From the NCBI GenBank assembly GCA_038213435.1, contig JBBQTI010000007.1:1-64000 (forward strand): a stretch of DNA of 64,000 nucleotides, read 5' to 3'. The stretch is from PALSA-610 sp038213435. GTDB taxonomy: Bacteria; Actinomycetota; Acidimicrobiia; IMCC26256; PALSA-610. A program made the translations under genes and the position numbers. Shown in pieces: positions 50,462 through 57,855 of this stretch; the first letter of the stretch is position 1, and each line of letters opens with the position of its first letter. The notes beneath the pieces were generated by a model, which saw only the letters and a program-made list of their open reading frames with translations, was not told the origin of the DNA and ran no database searches.

Positions 50462-51187
50462 GTGGTCAGTGTAACAAGCGGCATCCAGGTGGTCGATCGC
50501 GCCGTGCTGGTTCTCGACGCGGTGGCGCGCGGAGGACCCTGCTCTCTCGCCGAGCTCCAGCGTGCGACCGATCTTCCGCGCCCGACCGCGTATCGGCTCG
50601 CGGTTGCGCTCGAACGCCACGGCGTGCTGGCGCGCGACGCCGACGGGCGCTTCGTGCTCGGTCGGCGCCTGGCGGCATGGGGTGCAGTAGCGGGCCGCGG
50701 GCTGCCCGATGCCGGGCGTCCGGTGCTCGCTCGCCTGGGTGAGACAACCGGCGAGAGCGCGCAACTCTATGTACGCGAGGGTGACCACCGCGTCTGCGTC
50801 GCGGTGCACGAGCGGCCGAGCGGTCTGCGTGACACCGTGCCGCTCGGCGCAGTGTTGCCGCTCGATCGCGGCTCGGGCGGCAAGGTGCTCCTCGCGTGGG
50901 CGAGCGACGCGTCCCGGTTCGAGATCACGGCGAGTGAGGTCGCGGCCGTGCGTCGGCGCGGCTGGGCCGCGAGCGCGGGCGAACGGGAAGCCGGCGTCGC
51001 GAGTGTGAGCGCTCCGGTCTTCGACAGGCCCGGCGTGGTCGCGGCCGCGATCAGCGTGAGCGGCCCGATCGACCGGCTCGGATTGCATCCCGGCCGCCGG
51101 TTGGGGGCTTCGGTCGCGGCCGCGGCGGCCGACCTCTCGGCCACGCTGCGCGGCACCGGCAACCCCTCGCACGTCACGGGGGGGTAA
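50462..51187 (+). CDS. IclR family transcriptional regulator, probable leuCD regulator (NdgR/LtbR-like)
   Basis: 241 residues. An N-terminal winged helix-turn-helix (SLAELQRATDLPRPTAYRLAVALERHGVLARD, about 25-60) is followed by the IclR effector domain (DTVPLGAVLPLDRGSGGKVLLAWAS and a C-terminal VSAPVFDRPGVVAAAISVSGP). In streptomycetes and corynebacteria the IclR proteins NdgR/AreB/LtbR sit divergently from leuCD and control them. The same arrangement and a palindrome over the leuC -10 suggest the same job. GTG 50462 follows TAGTAT by 6 bases. Confidence 0.85.
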   Translation: MVSVTSGIQVVDRAVLVLDAVARGGPCSLAELQRATDLPRPTAYRLAVALERHGVLARDADGRFVLGRRLAAWGAVAGRGLPDAGRPVLARLGETTGESAQLYVREGDHRVCVAVHERPSGLRDTVPLGAVLPLDRGSGGKVLLAWASDASRFEITASEVAAVRRRGWAASAGEREAGVASVSAPVFDRPGVVAAAISVSGPIDRLGLHPGRRLGASVAAAAADLSATLRGTGNPSHVTGG

Positions 51188-51222
51188 CAAGGGCGTAACA
51201 AATTGGCCCTACCGTCGGCTCC

Positions 51223-51723
51223 GTGAACGTCGAGGTGGTCCGATGGCCCGCTGACGCGCAGCGGCTGGCCGAGCTTCGGGAGCTGCGCATTCCACGGTTG
51301 CTGGTCGTGGCGGACGGTGACGGAGAGCTGCCGTTGCCCGTCGACTGCCTCGAGGACTGGGTGACCCCCGGGGCGCCGGAATGGGAGGTCGATGCCCGCA
51401 GGCACGCGCTCGTGTTGCGCTCGGGCCGGCATGCGGTGCGGCCGCTGCTCGACGAGGACGGCTTGCTCCATCATCGCGACGCCTGGGTCTCGCTCTCACC
51501 GGTCGAGCAGGCGCTCGCGGGCGTGTTGCTCGACCGTTTCGGTGCGGTCGTCACCCGCGAGATGCTCGCCGATCGCGCCTGGCCGTCGGGTGTGCCGACG
51601 CGCAACGCGCTCGACGTGCACGTGCTGCGGTTGCGCCGCCGCATCGCACCCGTGGGTCTCGAGATCCGGACCGTCCGGTCGCGCGGGTATCTCATACAAA
51701 CCCGCGAGGTCGTGCTGCAGTAG
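51223..51723 (+). CDS. Winged-helix (OmpR/PhoB C-terminal type) DNA-binding protein
   Basis: 166 residues. The C-terminal about 95 residues fit an OmpR-type effector domain: WVSLSPVEQALAGVLLDRFGAVVTREMLADRAW, then NALDVHVLRLRRRIAPVGLEIRTVRSRGYLI with the recognition helix and hairpin wing. The N-terminal about 70 residues are too short for a receiver domain and lack its Asp phosphorylation site, so this is an orphan regulator without phosphoacceptor. GTG 51223 follows TACCGT (51210-51215) by 7 bases. Its stop TAG starts the repeat unit of locus C. Confidence 0.75.
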   Translation: MNVEVVRWPADAQRLAELRELRIPRLLVVADGDGELPLPVDCLEDWVTPGAPEWEVDARRHALVLRSGRHAVRPLLDEDGLLHHRDAWVSLSPVEQALAGVLLDRFGAVVTREMLADRAWPSGVPTRNALDVHVLRLRRRIAPVGLEIRTVRSRGYLIQTREVVLQ

Positions 51724-51777
51724 GAAGCGAGACGACAGCGCAGCGACCGAAGGGAGCGGAGCGTGGAATCGACCCAT
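51721..51777 (+). repeat. Stop-codon-linked repeat, locus C (one unit)
   Basis: Starts at the TAG stop of the winged-helix gene. Same order as the other loci: GAGACGACAGCGCAGCGACC, an AGGGAGCGGAGC run, then GTG (51763) with codons V-E-S-T. Three bases are inserted after TAG, and the mini-frame does not stop after six codons. Confidence 0.8.
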
Positions 51778-51824
51778 GAACATGTCACGCGATTCGGTCG
51801 TCGGCGCCTGAGTAGCGTCCGGGT

Positions 51825-53597
51825 GTGCGACTCGGAATCGACAGCGGCGGGACGTTCACCGACGTCGTCGCCGCCGACGGTCGGGTCGCCAAGGTCGCGT
51901 CGACACCGGAGGATCCGGCGCGAGCGGTCGAACGGGCGGTCGATGCCGTCGACGGCCGGGGTCGGGTCGACGTGCTTGCCCACGGCACGACGGTCGCCAC
52001 CAACGCCCTGCTGGAGCGGCGGGGCGCCCGGGTCGCGCTGATCGCCACGCGTGGCTTCGTCGACGAGATCGAGATCGCGCGGCAGGTCAGGCCCTCGCTC
52101 TACGACCCCTTCGTCGACCGGCCGCAACCGCTCGTGCCGCGCGCGCTGCGGTTCGAGGTCTCCGGTCGCCTCGACGCGCGCGGCGTCGAGATCGAGCCCT
52201 TCGACGGTGCACTGCCCGAGATCGTCGACGAGATCGACTCGATCGCCGTGTGTCTGCTGCACTCCGATCTCGACGCCCGGCTCGAGCGCGAGGTCGCCGA
52301 CGCGTTACGCGCCGCACGGTCTGAGCTCGTCGTGTGTTCGCACGAGGTCAGTCCGGAGTTCCGCGAATACGAACGCATGGTTACGACGGTCGTCGAAGCA
52401 TTCCTCGAGCCCGCGTGCGCGCCGTATCTGATGCAGCTCGCGGCGTTCGCGTCCGAAGCCCTGGTCATGACCTCGGCGGGCGGACTTGTGCCGGTGAACG
52501 GTGGCGCGCGCGCGGCGGCGTCGTTGCTGCTGTCGGGACCCGCCGGCGGCGTGCGCGCCGCAGCTGAGGTCGCGGCCGCATGTGGCTTCGCCGACGCGGT
52601 GAGCTTCGACATGGGCGGGACGAGCACCGACGTATGCCTCGTGCGCGGTCGCGTGCCCGAACCGACCTCCGAGCGCGTCGTCGCGGGCTTCCCGATCCGG
52701 CTGCCGGCGCTCGACGTGCACACCGTCGGCGCCGGGGGTGGCTCGATCGCCCGGCTCGACGCCGGGGGAGCCCTGGTCGTCGGCCCTCGCAGCGCCGGAG
52801 CAGTACCCGGGCCTGCATGCTACGGCCGCGGCGGCACCGACCCCACGGTCACCGATGCCGATCTCGCGCTCGGCCGTATCCCGGCCGGCTCGGCCTTCCC
52901 GGATCTCGGTCGGCTCGACGGGGCCGCGGCTCGGCGCGCGCTCGAGCGAGCGGGAGTCACCGCCGAAGGAGTCGTGCGCGTTGTCGACGCGGCGATGGAA
53001 CGCGCAGTGCGCGCCGTGACCGTCGAGCGCGGTGTCGATCCGACGGAGCTCGTGCTCGTCGCATTCGGAGGCGCCGGACCGTTGCATGCCTGCGCGATCG
53101 CCGACGCGCTCGGGATGCGTGCGGTCGTTGTGCCGCCGCGCGCCGGCGTGTGCTCGGCCGCGGGTCTTTTGTGCGCACCGAAGGCTCGCGAGGTGGTTCA
53201 CACCTTCCGCGGCGGATCACTGGCCGGTGCACTCACGCGCGTCGAACGCGAAGCGCGCTCCCGGGTGGGAGCGGACGCGATCGTCGAGACCGCGGTCGAC
53301 TGTCGCTACGTCGGCCAGAGTCACGAGTTGACGGTGGCCTCTCCCGATGAATTCCCGGCGGAGCACGAGAGGCGCAACGGCCACGTTCGTCCGGGCGCCC
53401 CGATCGAGGTGATCGCAGTGCGGGCGCGCGCGTCGATCGCTGCTCCGTTGCGCATCACCGATCTGCCCGATGTCGACCGGCGCCGAGTGATCGGCCCTGC
53501 GGTCGTGGCCGAAGCCGACTGCACGGTGTGGGTTCCGGAAGGCTGGCGGGCCGAGCCGGCAGAGCTGGGGGCGTGGATCGTCCGCGGGGGAGGGTAG
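51825..53597 (+). CDS. Hydantoinase/oxoprolinase subunit A (HyuA family)
   Basis: 590 residues. GIDSGGTFTDVVA at the N-terminus and DMGGTSTDVCLV (about 265) are the two ATP-binding phosphate loops of the actin-like hydantoinase A fold. HGTTVATNALLER and GAGGGSIARLD are conserved. It is shorter than acetone carboxylase or full N-methylhydantoinase A (about 680-720 residues), mainly at the C-terminus. With HyuB it should hydrolyse a cyclic amide or carboxylate with ATP; substrate undetermined. GTG 51825 lies 6 bases after TAGCGT (51813-51818). Confidence 0.87.
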   Translation: MRLGIDSGGTFTDVVAADGRVAKVASTPEDPARAVERAVDAVDGRGRVDVLAHGTTVATNALLERRGARVALIATRGFVDEIEIARQVRPSLYDPFVDRPQPLVPRALRFEVSGRLDARGVEIEPFDGALPEIVDEIDSIAVCLLHSDLDARLEREVADALRAARSELVVCSHEVSPEFREYERMVTTVVEAFLEPACAPYLMQLAAFASEALVMTSAGGLVPVNGGARAAASLLLSGPAGGVRAAAEVAAACGFADAVSFDMGGTSTDVCLVRGRVPEPTSERVVAGFPIRLPALDVHTVGAGGGSIARLDAGGALVVGPRSAGAVPGPACYGRGGTDPTVTDADLALGRIPAGSAFPDLGRLDGAAARRALERAGVTAEGVVRVVDAAMERAVRAVTVERGVDPTELVLVAFGGAGPLHACAIADALGMRAVVVPPRAGVCSAAGLLCAPKAREVVHTFRGGSLAGALTRVEREARSRVGADAIVETAVDCRYVGQSHELTVASPDEFPAEHERRNGHVRPGAPIEVIAVRARASIAAPLRITDLPDVDRRRVIGPAVVAEADCTVWVPEGWRAEPAELGAWIVRGGG

Positions 53598-53599
53598 CG

Positions 53600-55138
53600 A
53601 TGGATCCGGCGTCGCTTCAGGTGTGGATCTCACGGCTCGCGGCCGTGGCCGACGAGATGGGCGCGGTGTTGCGGCGGGCCGCGTACAGCCCCAACATCAA
53701 GGAGCGCGCCGACTGCTCGTGTGCGGTGTTCACCGCCGACGGCACGCTGCTCGCACAAGCCGAGCACATCCCCGTGCACCTCGGCTCCATGCCCGCCGCG
53801 GTCCGCGCCGCGATCGACTCGTGTGGCGAGGGTCTCCGTCCCGGCGATCAGATCGTCGTCAACGATCCGTTCGCCGGCGGGACGCATCTCAACGACATCA
53901 CGTTCGTCGCGCCCGCGCACGCCGACGGCGGAGCGCTGATCGGATGGGCGGCGAACCGCGCGCACCACGCGGACGTCGGTGGGATGGCTCCCGGCTCGTT
54001 GCCGCCCGACGCGACGGAGATATTCCAGGAAGGGCTGCGAATCCCGCCCGTACGTTGGACGCGGGAGGTCGAGGCTCTCGTCGTCGCCGCGTCGCGCACG
54101 CCCGACGAACGGCGCGGCGATCTCGACGCGCAGCTGGGCGCGAACCGATTGGGCATCGCCAGGCTGCGCGAGCTCATGCCCGTGCCGGAGCTACTCGCCG
54201 AGATCGTGGAATACGGCGAACGGCGCATGCGCGCCGCGATCGACGCCCTTCCCGATGGTGAGTATCGGTTCGACGACGTGCTCGACTCGACGGGCGGACC
54301 GGGCGACGCGCGATCGGCGCGTATCTGCGTGAAGGTCACCGTGCTGGGCGACACGATCACCTTCGACTTCGCGGGTACCGACGCGCAACGCGCGGGGTCG
54401 GTCAATGCGGTAGAGGCCGTGACCGTGAGCGCGGTGGCGTTTGCGCTGCGCTCGGTCGTCGATCCCGATCTCCCGGCGAACGGCGGCGTGTTTCGTCCGG
54501 TGCGGGTGATCACACCCCCGGGCTCGATCGTGTCCGCGCGGATGCCCGTCGCGGTCGGCGCCGGCAACGTCGAGGTGAGCCAGCGGGTCGCCGATGTGTG
54601 CCTGGGCGCGCTCGCGCAGGCGGCGCCGGATCGCGTCGGCGGCGCGTCGCAAGGAACGATGAACAACCTTCTCGTGGGCGGCGAGGGCTGGGTGTATTAC
54701 GAGACGATCGGTGGCGGCCAGGGCGGACGGCCGGACGGGAGCGCGGGGATGAACGGCGTGCACACCGCGATGACGAACACGCGCGACACGCCGGTCGAAG
54801 CGTTCGAACGCGCGTTCCCGATGCGCGTCCGCCGTTACGCGTTGAGGACGAACAGCGGCGGCGCCGGGCTCGCCGCCGGAGGTGACGGCATCGTCCGAGA
54901 GCTCGAGATGCTCGAGGACGCGACCCTCTCGCTGATCACCGAGCGGCGAACGTCTCGCCCGTGGGGCATCGCGGGGGGCGAGCCGGGCGCCGCCGGCGAG
55001 AATTGGTTGCTTGTCGGCGGTGAGGCGGCCCGAGCGCAGCGGCTCGCCGACAAGTGCACGGTGCGATTGCAGCGCGGCGACGTCGTTCGGATACTGACGC
55101 CGGGTGGCGGCGGGTTCGGTCGGCCCGCGTACACCTGA
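53600..55138 (+). CDS. Hydantoinase/oxoprolinase subunit B (HyuB family)
   Basis: 512 residues. FTADGTLLAQAEHIPVHLGSMP (about 45), GDQIVVNDPFAGGTHLNDIT (about 85), a long central region with the HHADVGG motif (about 118), and GGGGFGRP at the C-terminus define hydantoinase B. GGGGAGGG overlapping the hyuA stop is a strong ribosome binding site, with a 2-base gap, so the two subunits are coupled. Together they form the ATP-dependent hydrolase of the 5-oxoprolinase/N-methylhydantoinase class. Confidence 0.88.
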   Translation: MDPASLQVWISRLAAVADEMGAVLRRAAYSPNIKERADCSCAVFTADGTLLAQAEHIPVHLGSMPAAVRAAIDSCGEGLRPGDQIVVNDPFAGGTHLNDITFVAPAHADGGALIGWAANRAHHADVGGMAPGSLPPDATEIFQEGLRIPPVRWTREVEALVVAASRTPDERRGDLDAQLGANRLGIARLRELMPVPELLAEIVEYGERRMRAAIDALPDGEYRFDDVLDSTGGPGDARSARICVKVTVLGDTITFDFAGTDAQRAGSVNAVEAVTVSAVAFALRSVVDPDLPANGGVFRPVRVITPPGSIVSARMPVAVGAGNVEVSQRVADVCLGALAQAAPDRVGGASQGTMNNLLVGGEGWVYYETIGGGQGGRPDGSAGMNGVHTAMTNTRDTPVEAFERAFPMRVRRYALRTNSGGAGLAAGGDGIVRELEMLEDATLSLITERRTSRPWGIAGGEPGAAGENWLLVGGEAARAQRLADKCTVRLQRGDVVRILTPGGGGFGRPAYT

Positions 55139-55169
55139 TCGGCCGCGTCGCCTAAGTCGGCCACGCCAC

Positions 55170-55643
55170 CTAATCGGGTAGCCGCACCGCGACGACGGTG
55201 ACCGACATCTCGCGCTTTGGACCTTGATACGTCACTGTCGCGTCGGGTGCCTTGCCGAGGAGGGCCTGGCCGAGCGGCGAGTTCGTCGACAAGACGTCGT
55301 ACTTCTCGTGTCGTTCCTCGATGGAGCCGACGAGATAGGTCACGAGATCGTCGTCGTCCTCGTATCGAAGGTCGACGAGCGTGCCCGGCTCCACCACGTC
55401 ACCGGCAGCGCTGGAGTCGATCACGATCGCGTTCTTGAGCATCGCTTCGAGTTGGCGGACGCGAGCCTCGTTGTGACCCTGCTCGTTCTTCGCCGCGTCG
55501 TAATCGGCGTTCTCGGAGATGTCACCGTGCTCACGGGCTCGCTCGATCCACAGAGAGAGCTCGCGCCGGCGCGTCGTCGTCCGTTCTTCCAATTCTGCCT
55601 TCAGCCGCGCGTAGGCTTGGGGCGAGAGGTGGGGCTCGCTCAT
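55170..55643 (-). CDS. greA: Transcription elongation factor GreA
   Basis: 157 residues. An N-terminal coiled coil (LSPQAYARLKAELEERTTTRRRELSLWIERAREHGDISENADYDAAKNEQGHNEARVRQLE) carries the two acidic tip residues that complete the RNA polymerase active site in transcript cleavage (DISENADYD). The C-terminal FKBP-like domain (LSTNSPLGQALLGKAPDATVTY) binds the polymerase. ATG 55643 lies 7 bases after TACCCT (minus strand, 55651-55656), leaderless. It rescues backtracked complexes. Confidence 0.92.
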   Translation of the reverse strand: MSEPHLSPQAYARLKAELEERTTTRRRELSLWIERAREHGDISENADYDAAKNEQGHNEARVRQLEAMLKNAIVIDSSAAGDVVEPGTLVDLRYEDDDDLVTYLVGSIEERHEKYDVLSTNSPLGQALLGKAPDATVTYQGPKREMSVTVVAVRLPD

Positions 55644-55743
55644 GACGGGCAGGGTAGTTCGGTCCCTCGGCCGAATCCGGCGACGGGGCACTTTTTCGCG
55701 CGCGGCGCGGAGCGTTGCCTGCGACGGGGAGCGGTGATGTGGT

Positions 55744-55772
55744 TTGACATTGTTGTGATCTGCTGCGATCCT
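55744..55772 (+). promoter_or_regulatory. Promoter of the leuB-ilvE-cimA attenuator leader
   Basis: TTGACA (55744-55749), a perfect -35, and GATCCT (55767-55772) are spaced by 17 bases. ATG of the leader peptide follows 9 bases after the -10, so the leader mRNA is nearly leaderless. Confidence 0.65.
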
Positions 55773-55781
55773 GGTGCCTTC

Positions 55782-55817
55782 ATGCCCGTGCACCTCTCGG
55801 TCATCGTCATTCGATAA
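55782..55817 (+). CDS. Branched-chain leader peptide of the leuB-ilvE-cimA operon
   Basis: An 11-residue peptide MPVHLSVIVIR with two Ile, three Val and one Leu codons, ending TAA at 55815-55817. The promoter lies directly upstream, a pause hairpin starts at the next base (55818), and a terminator follows. An in-frame ATG at 55737 (W-F-D-I-V-V-I-C-C...) would overlap the promoter and is not favoured. Predicted to sense Val/Ile (and Leu) tRNA charging. Confidence 0.8.
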   Translation: MPVHLSVIVIR

Positions 55818-55873
55818 GCGAGCGCCGCCCCGGCGTTCGCATCAGCCGTCCACGCCTGCGTGGGCGGTTTTTT
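55818..55873 (+). terminator. leuB-ilvE-cimA attenuator: pause hairpin and terminator
   Basis: Hairpin 1: GCGAGCGCCG (55818-55827) pairs with CGGCGTTCGC (55831-55840), one G-U pair. Terminator: CCGTCCACGC (55846-55855) pairs with GCGTGGGCGG (55858-55867), one G-U pair, followed by TTTTTT (55868-55873). Layout is the same as at leuA: leader stop, hairpin, terminator, then the operon 33 bases later. Confidence 0.85.
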
Positions 55874-55906
55874 CGTGAGCGCACCGAATCGGAAAGGACA
55901 GAGCCC

Positions 55907-56899
55907 GTGGCCCATCGGGTCGGGATCATCGGCGGCGACGGTATCGGCCCCGAGGTCGTGCGCGTAGCCCTCAACGTCGTGCGCGCCGCGGGCGTCGAGC
56001 TCGACCAAGTCGAGTACGACCTCGGCGGTCGCCGTTACCTGGCGACCGGCGAGGTGCTCCCCGATGCCGTGCTCGATGAGCTGCGCGGGCTCGACGCGAT
56101 CCTGCTCGGTGCCGTCGGGACGCCCGAGGTTCCGCCGGGTGTGCTCGAGCGTGGCCTGTTGTTGAAGATGCGTTTCGCGCTCGACCTCTATGTGAACCTG
56201 CGACCGTTCAAGGCCGGGCCCGGCCGACACAACGACGGTGTCGACTTCCTCGTGGTACGTGAGAACACCGAAGGAGCATACGCGGGTGAGGGTGGGTTCC
56301 TGCGCCAAGGCACGCCGCACGAGATCGCGACGCAGGGCTCCGTGAACACGCGCGCGGGCGTCGAACGTTGCGTGCGGTTTGCGTTCGAGCTTGCCCGATC
56401 ACGCGATCGCAAGCACCTCACACTCGTGCACAAGACGAATGTGCTCACCTTCGCCGGTGACCTGTGGCAACGCACGTTCGACGATGTCGCTCGTTCGTTC
56501 GACGATGTGGGTACGGCCTACAACCATGTCGACGCGGCGTGCATCTACTTCGTGCAGGATCCCGGGCGCTACGACGTGATCGTCACCGACAACCTGTTCG
56601 GCGACATCCTCACCGACCTGGGCGGCGCGATCGGTGGTGGCATCGGTCGGGCGGCGTCGGCGAACCTCAACCCGGCCCGGACCGGCCCATCGCTCTTCGA
56701 ACCGGTCCACGGCTCCGCTCCCGACATCGCGGGCACGGGGCAGGCCGACCCTCGGGCCGCCGTGATCTCGGCCGCCATGATGTGTGATTTCCTGGGCGAG
56801 GGCGACGCAGTGGCCCGAATTCAAAAGGCTCTGGACACAACCGACGATATAAAAGGCACGACCACGCAGATCGGCGATGCGATCGCCGCCGCCTGCTGA
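55907..56899 (+). CDS. leuB: 3-isopropylmalate dehydrogenase
   Basis: 330 residues. GGDGIGPEVV at the N-terminus, LRPFKAGPG and VVRENTEGAYAG (substrate loop, about 118), HKTNVL (catalytic Lys, about 172), DAACIYFVQDP and NLFGDILTDLGGAIGGG (catalytic Asps and metal, about 225), and HGSAPDIAGTGQADP (NAD binding) are conserved. It oxidatively decarboxylates 3-isopropylmalate, and 3-methylmalate in the citramalate route. GTG 55907 has AAAGGA about 9 bases upstream. It is the first gene after the attenuator. Confidence 0.92.
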   Translation: MAHRVGIIGGDGIGPEVVRVALNVVRAAGVELDQVEYDLGGRRYLATGEVLPDAVLDELRGLDAILLGAVGTPEVPPGVLERGLLLKMRFALDLYVNLRPFKAGPGRHNDGVDFLVVRENTEGAYAGEGGFLRQGTPHEIATQGSVNTRAGVERCVRFAFELARSRDRKHLTLVHKTNVLTFAGDLWQRTFDDVARSFDDVGTAYNHVDAACIYFVQDPGRYDVIVTDNLFGDILTDLGGAIGGGIGRAASANLNPARTGPSLFEPVHGSAPDIAGTGQADPRAAVISAAMMCDFLGEGDAVARIQKALDTTDDIKGTTTQIGDAIAAAC

Positions 56900-56940
56900 C
56901 GTCGCCTCCTCACGCCGCGTGCTCGACGAAAGGCCCCGCG

Positions 56941-57855
56941 ATGCCCATCACGCCGACTGAGAAGATCTGGATGAACGGTGAGCTCATCCCGTGGGCCGAC
57001 GCGCGGATGCACGTCCTCACGCACTCCTTGCATTACGGCACCGGAGTCTTCGAAGGCATCCGCGCGTACGAGACGAAGCGGGGCCCGGCGGTGTTCCGGC
57101 TCACCGAGCACGTCGTGCGGCTGTTCGACTCCGCCAAGATCATGATGATGGAGATCCCCTACACGGTTGATGAGATCGTGCAGGCGACAAAGGACACCGT
57201 GCGCTCTACAGGACTCTCGTCGTGCTACGTCCGGCCGATCGCGTACTACGGCTACGGCGAGATGGGGCTCAACACCCTGCCGTGTCCGGTCGACGTCGCG
57301 ATCGCGTGTTGGCCGTGGGGCGCCTACCTCGGTGACGATGCCGTCACCAAGGGCGTGCGCATGAAGATCTCGAGCTGGACACGCCACGATCACAACACGA
57401 TGCCGCCGCTGTCGAAGACGACCGGCAATTACGTGAACTCGTCGCTCGCGAAGGTCGAAGCGCTCAAGGCCGGTTACGACGAGGCGATCATGCTCAACCC
57501 GGATGGGCTCGTGTCCGAGTGCACCGGCGAGAACATCTTCGCGGCGCGGCGCGGCGTGCTCGTCACGCCTCCGACCTCGGCGGGCGCGCTGCCCGGAATC
57601 ACGCAGGACTCGGCGATGACGATCGCACGCGACCACGGTTTCGAGGTTCGTGTCGACGACCTGTCACGTAGCGACCTCTACGTCGCGGAGGAAATGTTCG
57701 TGTGCGGCACCGCGGCCGAGGTCAGCGCGGTGAACTCCGTCGACGACCGCACGATCCCGTGCCCGGGCCCGATGACCGGGACGATCGCGGCCGAGTACGC
57801 CAAAGCCGTGCGCGGCCAGATCGACAAGTACAAAGACTGGTGCGAGCTCGTATGA
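56941..57855 (+). CDS. ilvE: Branched-chain amino acid aminotransferase
   Basis: 304 residues, fold-type IV PLP enzyme. HSLHYGTGVFEGIRAYET near the start, Lys of LSKTTGNYVNSSLAK as PLP lysine (about 159), GLVSECTGENIFAARRG, PPTSAGALPGITQDSAMTIA and EEMFVCGTAAEVSAV are typical IlvE motifs. It adds the amino group to 2-oxo acids of Leu, Ile and Val. AAAGG about 7 bases before ATG 56941. The stop overlaps the start of cimA by four bases (ATGA). Confidence 0.92.
   Translation: MPITPTEKIWMNGELIPWADARMHVLTHSLHYGTGVFEGIRAYETKRGPAVFRLTEHVVRLFDSAKIMMMEIPYTVDEIVQATKDTVRSTGLSSCYVRPIAYYGYGEMGLNTLPCPVDVAIACWPWGAYLGDDAVTKGVRMKISSWTRHDHNTMPPLSKTTGNYVNSSLAKVEALKAGYDEAIMLNPDGLVSECTGENIFAARRGVLVTPPTSAGALPGITQDSAMTIARDHGFEVRVDDLSRSDLYVAEEMFVCGTAAEVSAVNSVDDRTIPCPGPMTGTIAAEYAKAVRGQIDKYKDWCELV

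Noticed and set aside
55737..55817. Longer leader peptide from ATG 55737 (27 codons, MWFDIVVICC...)
   Set aside because: Its start lies upstream of the TTGACA/GATCCT promoter, so it would not be on the predicted transcript; the 11-residue frame fits the promoter better.
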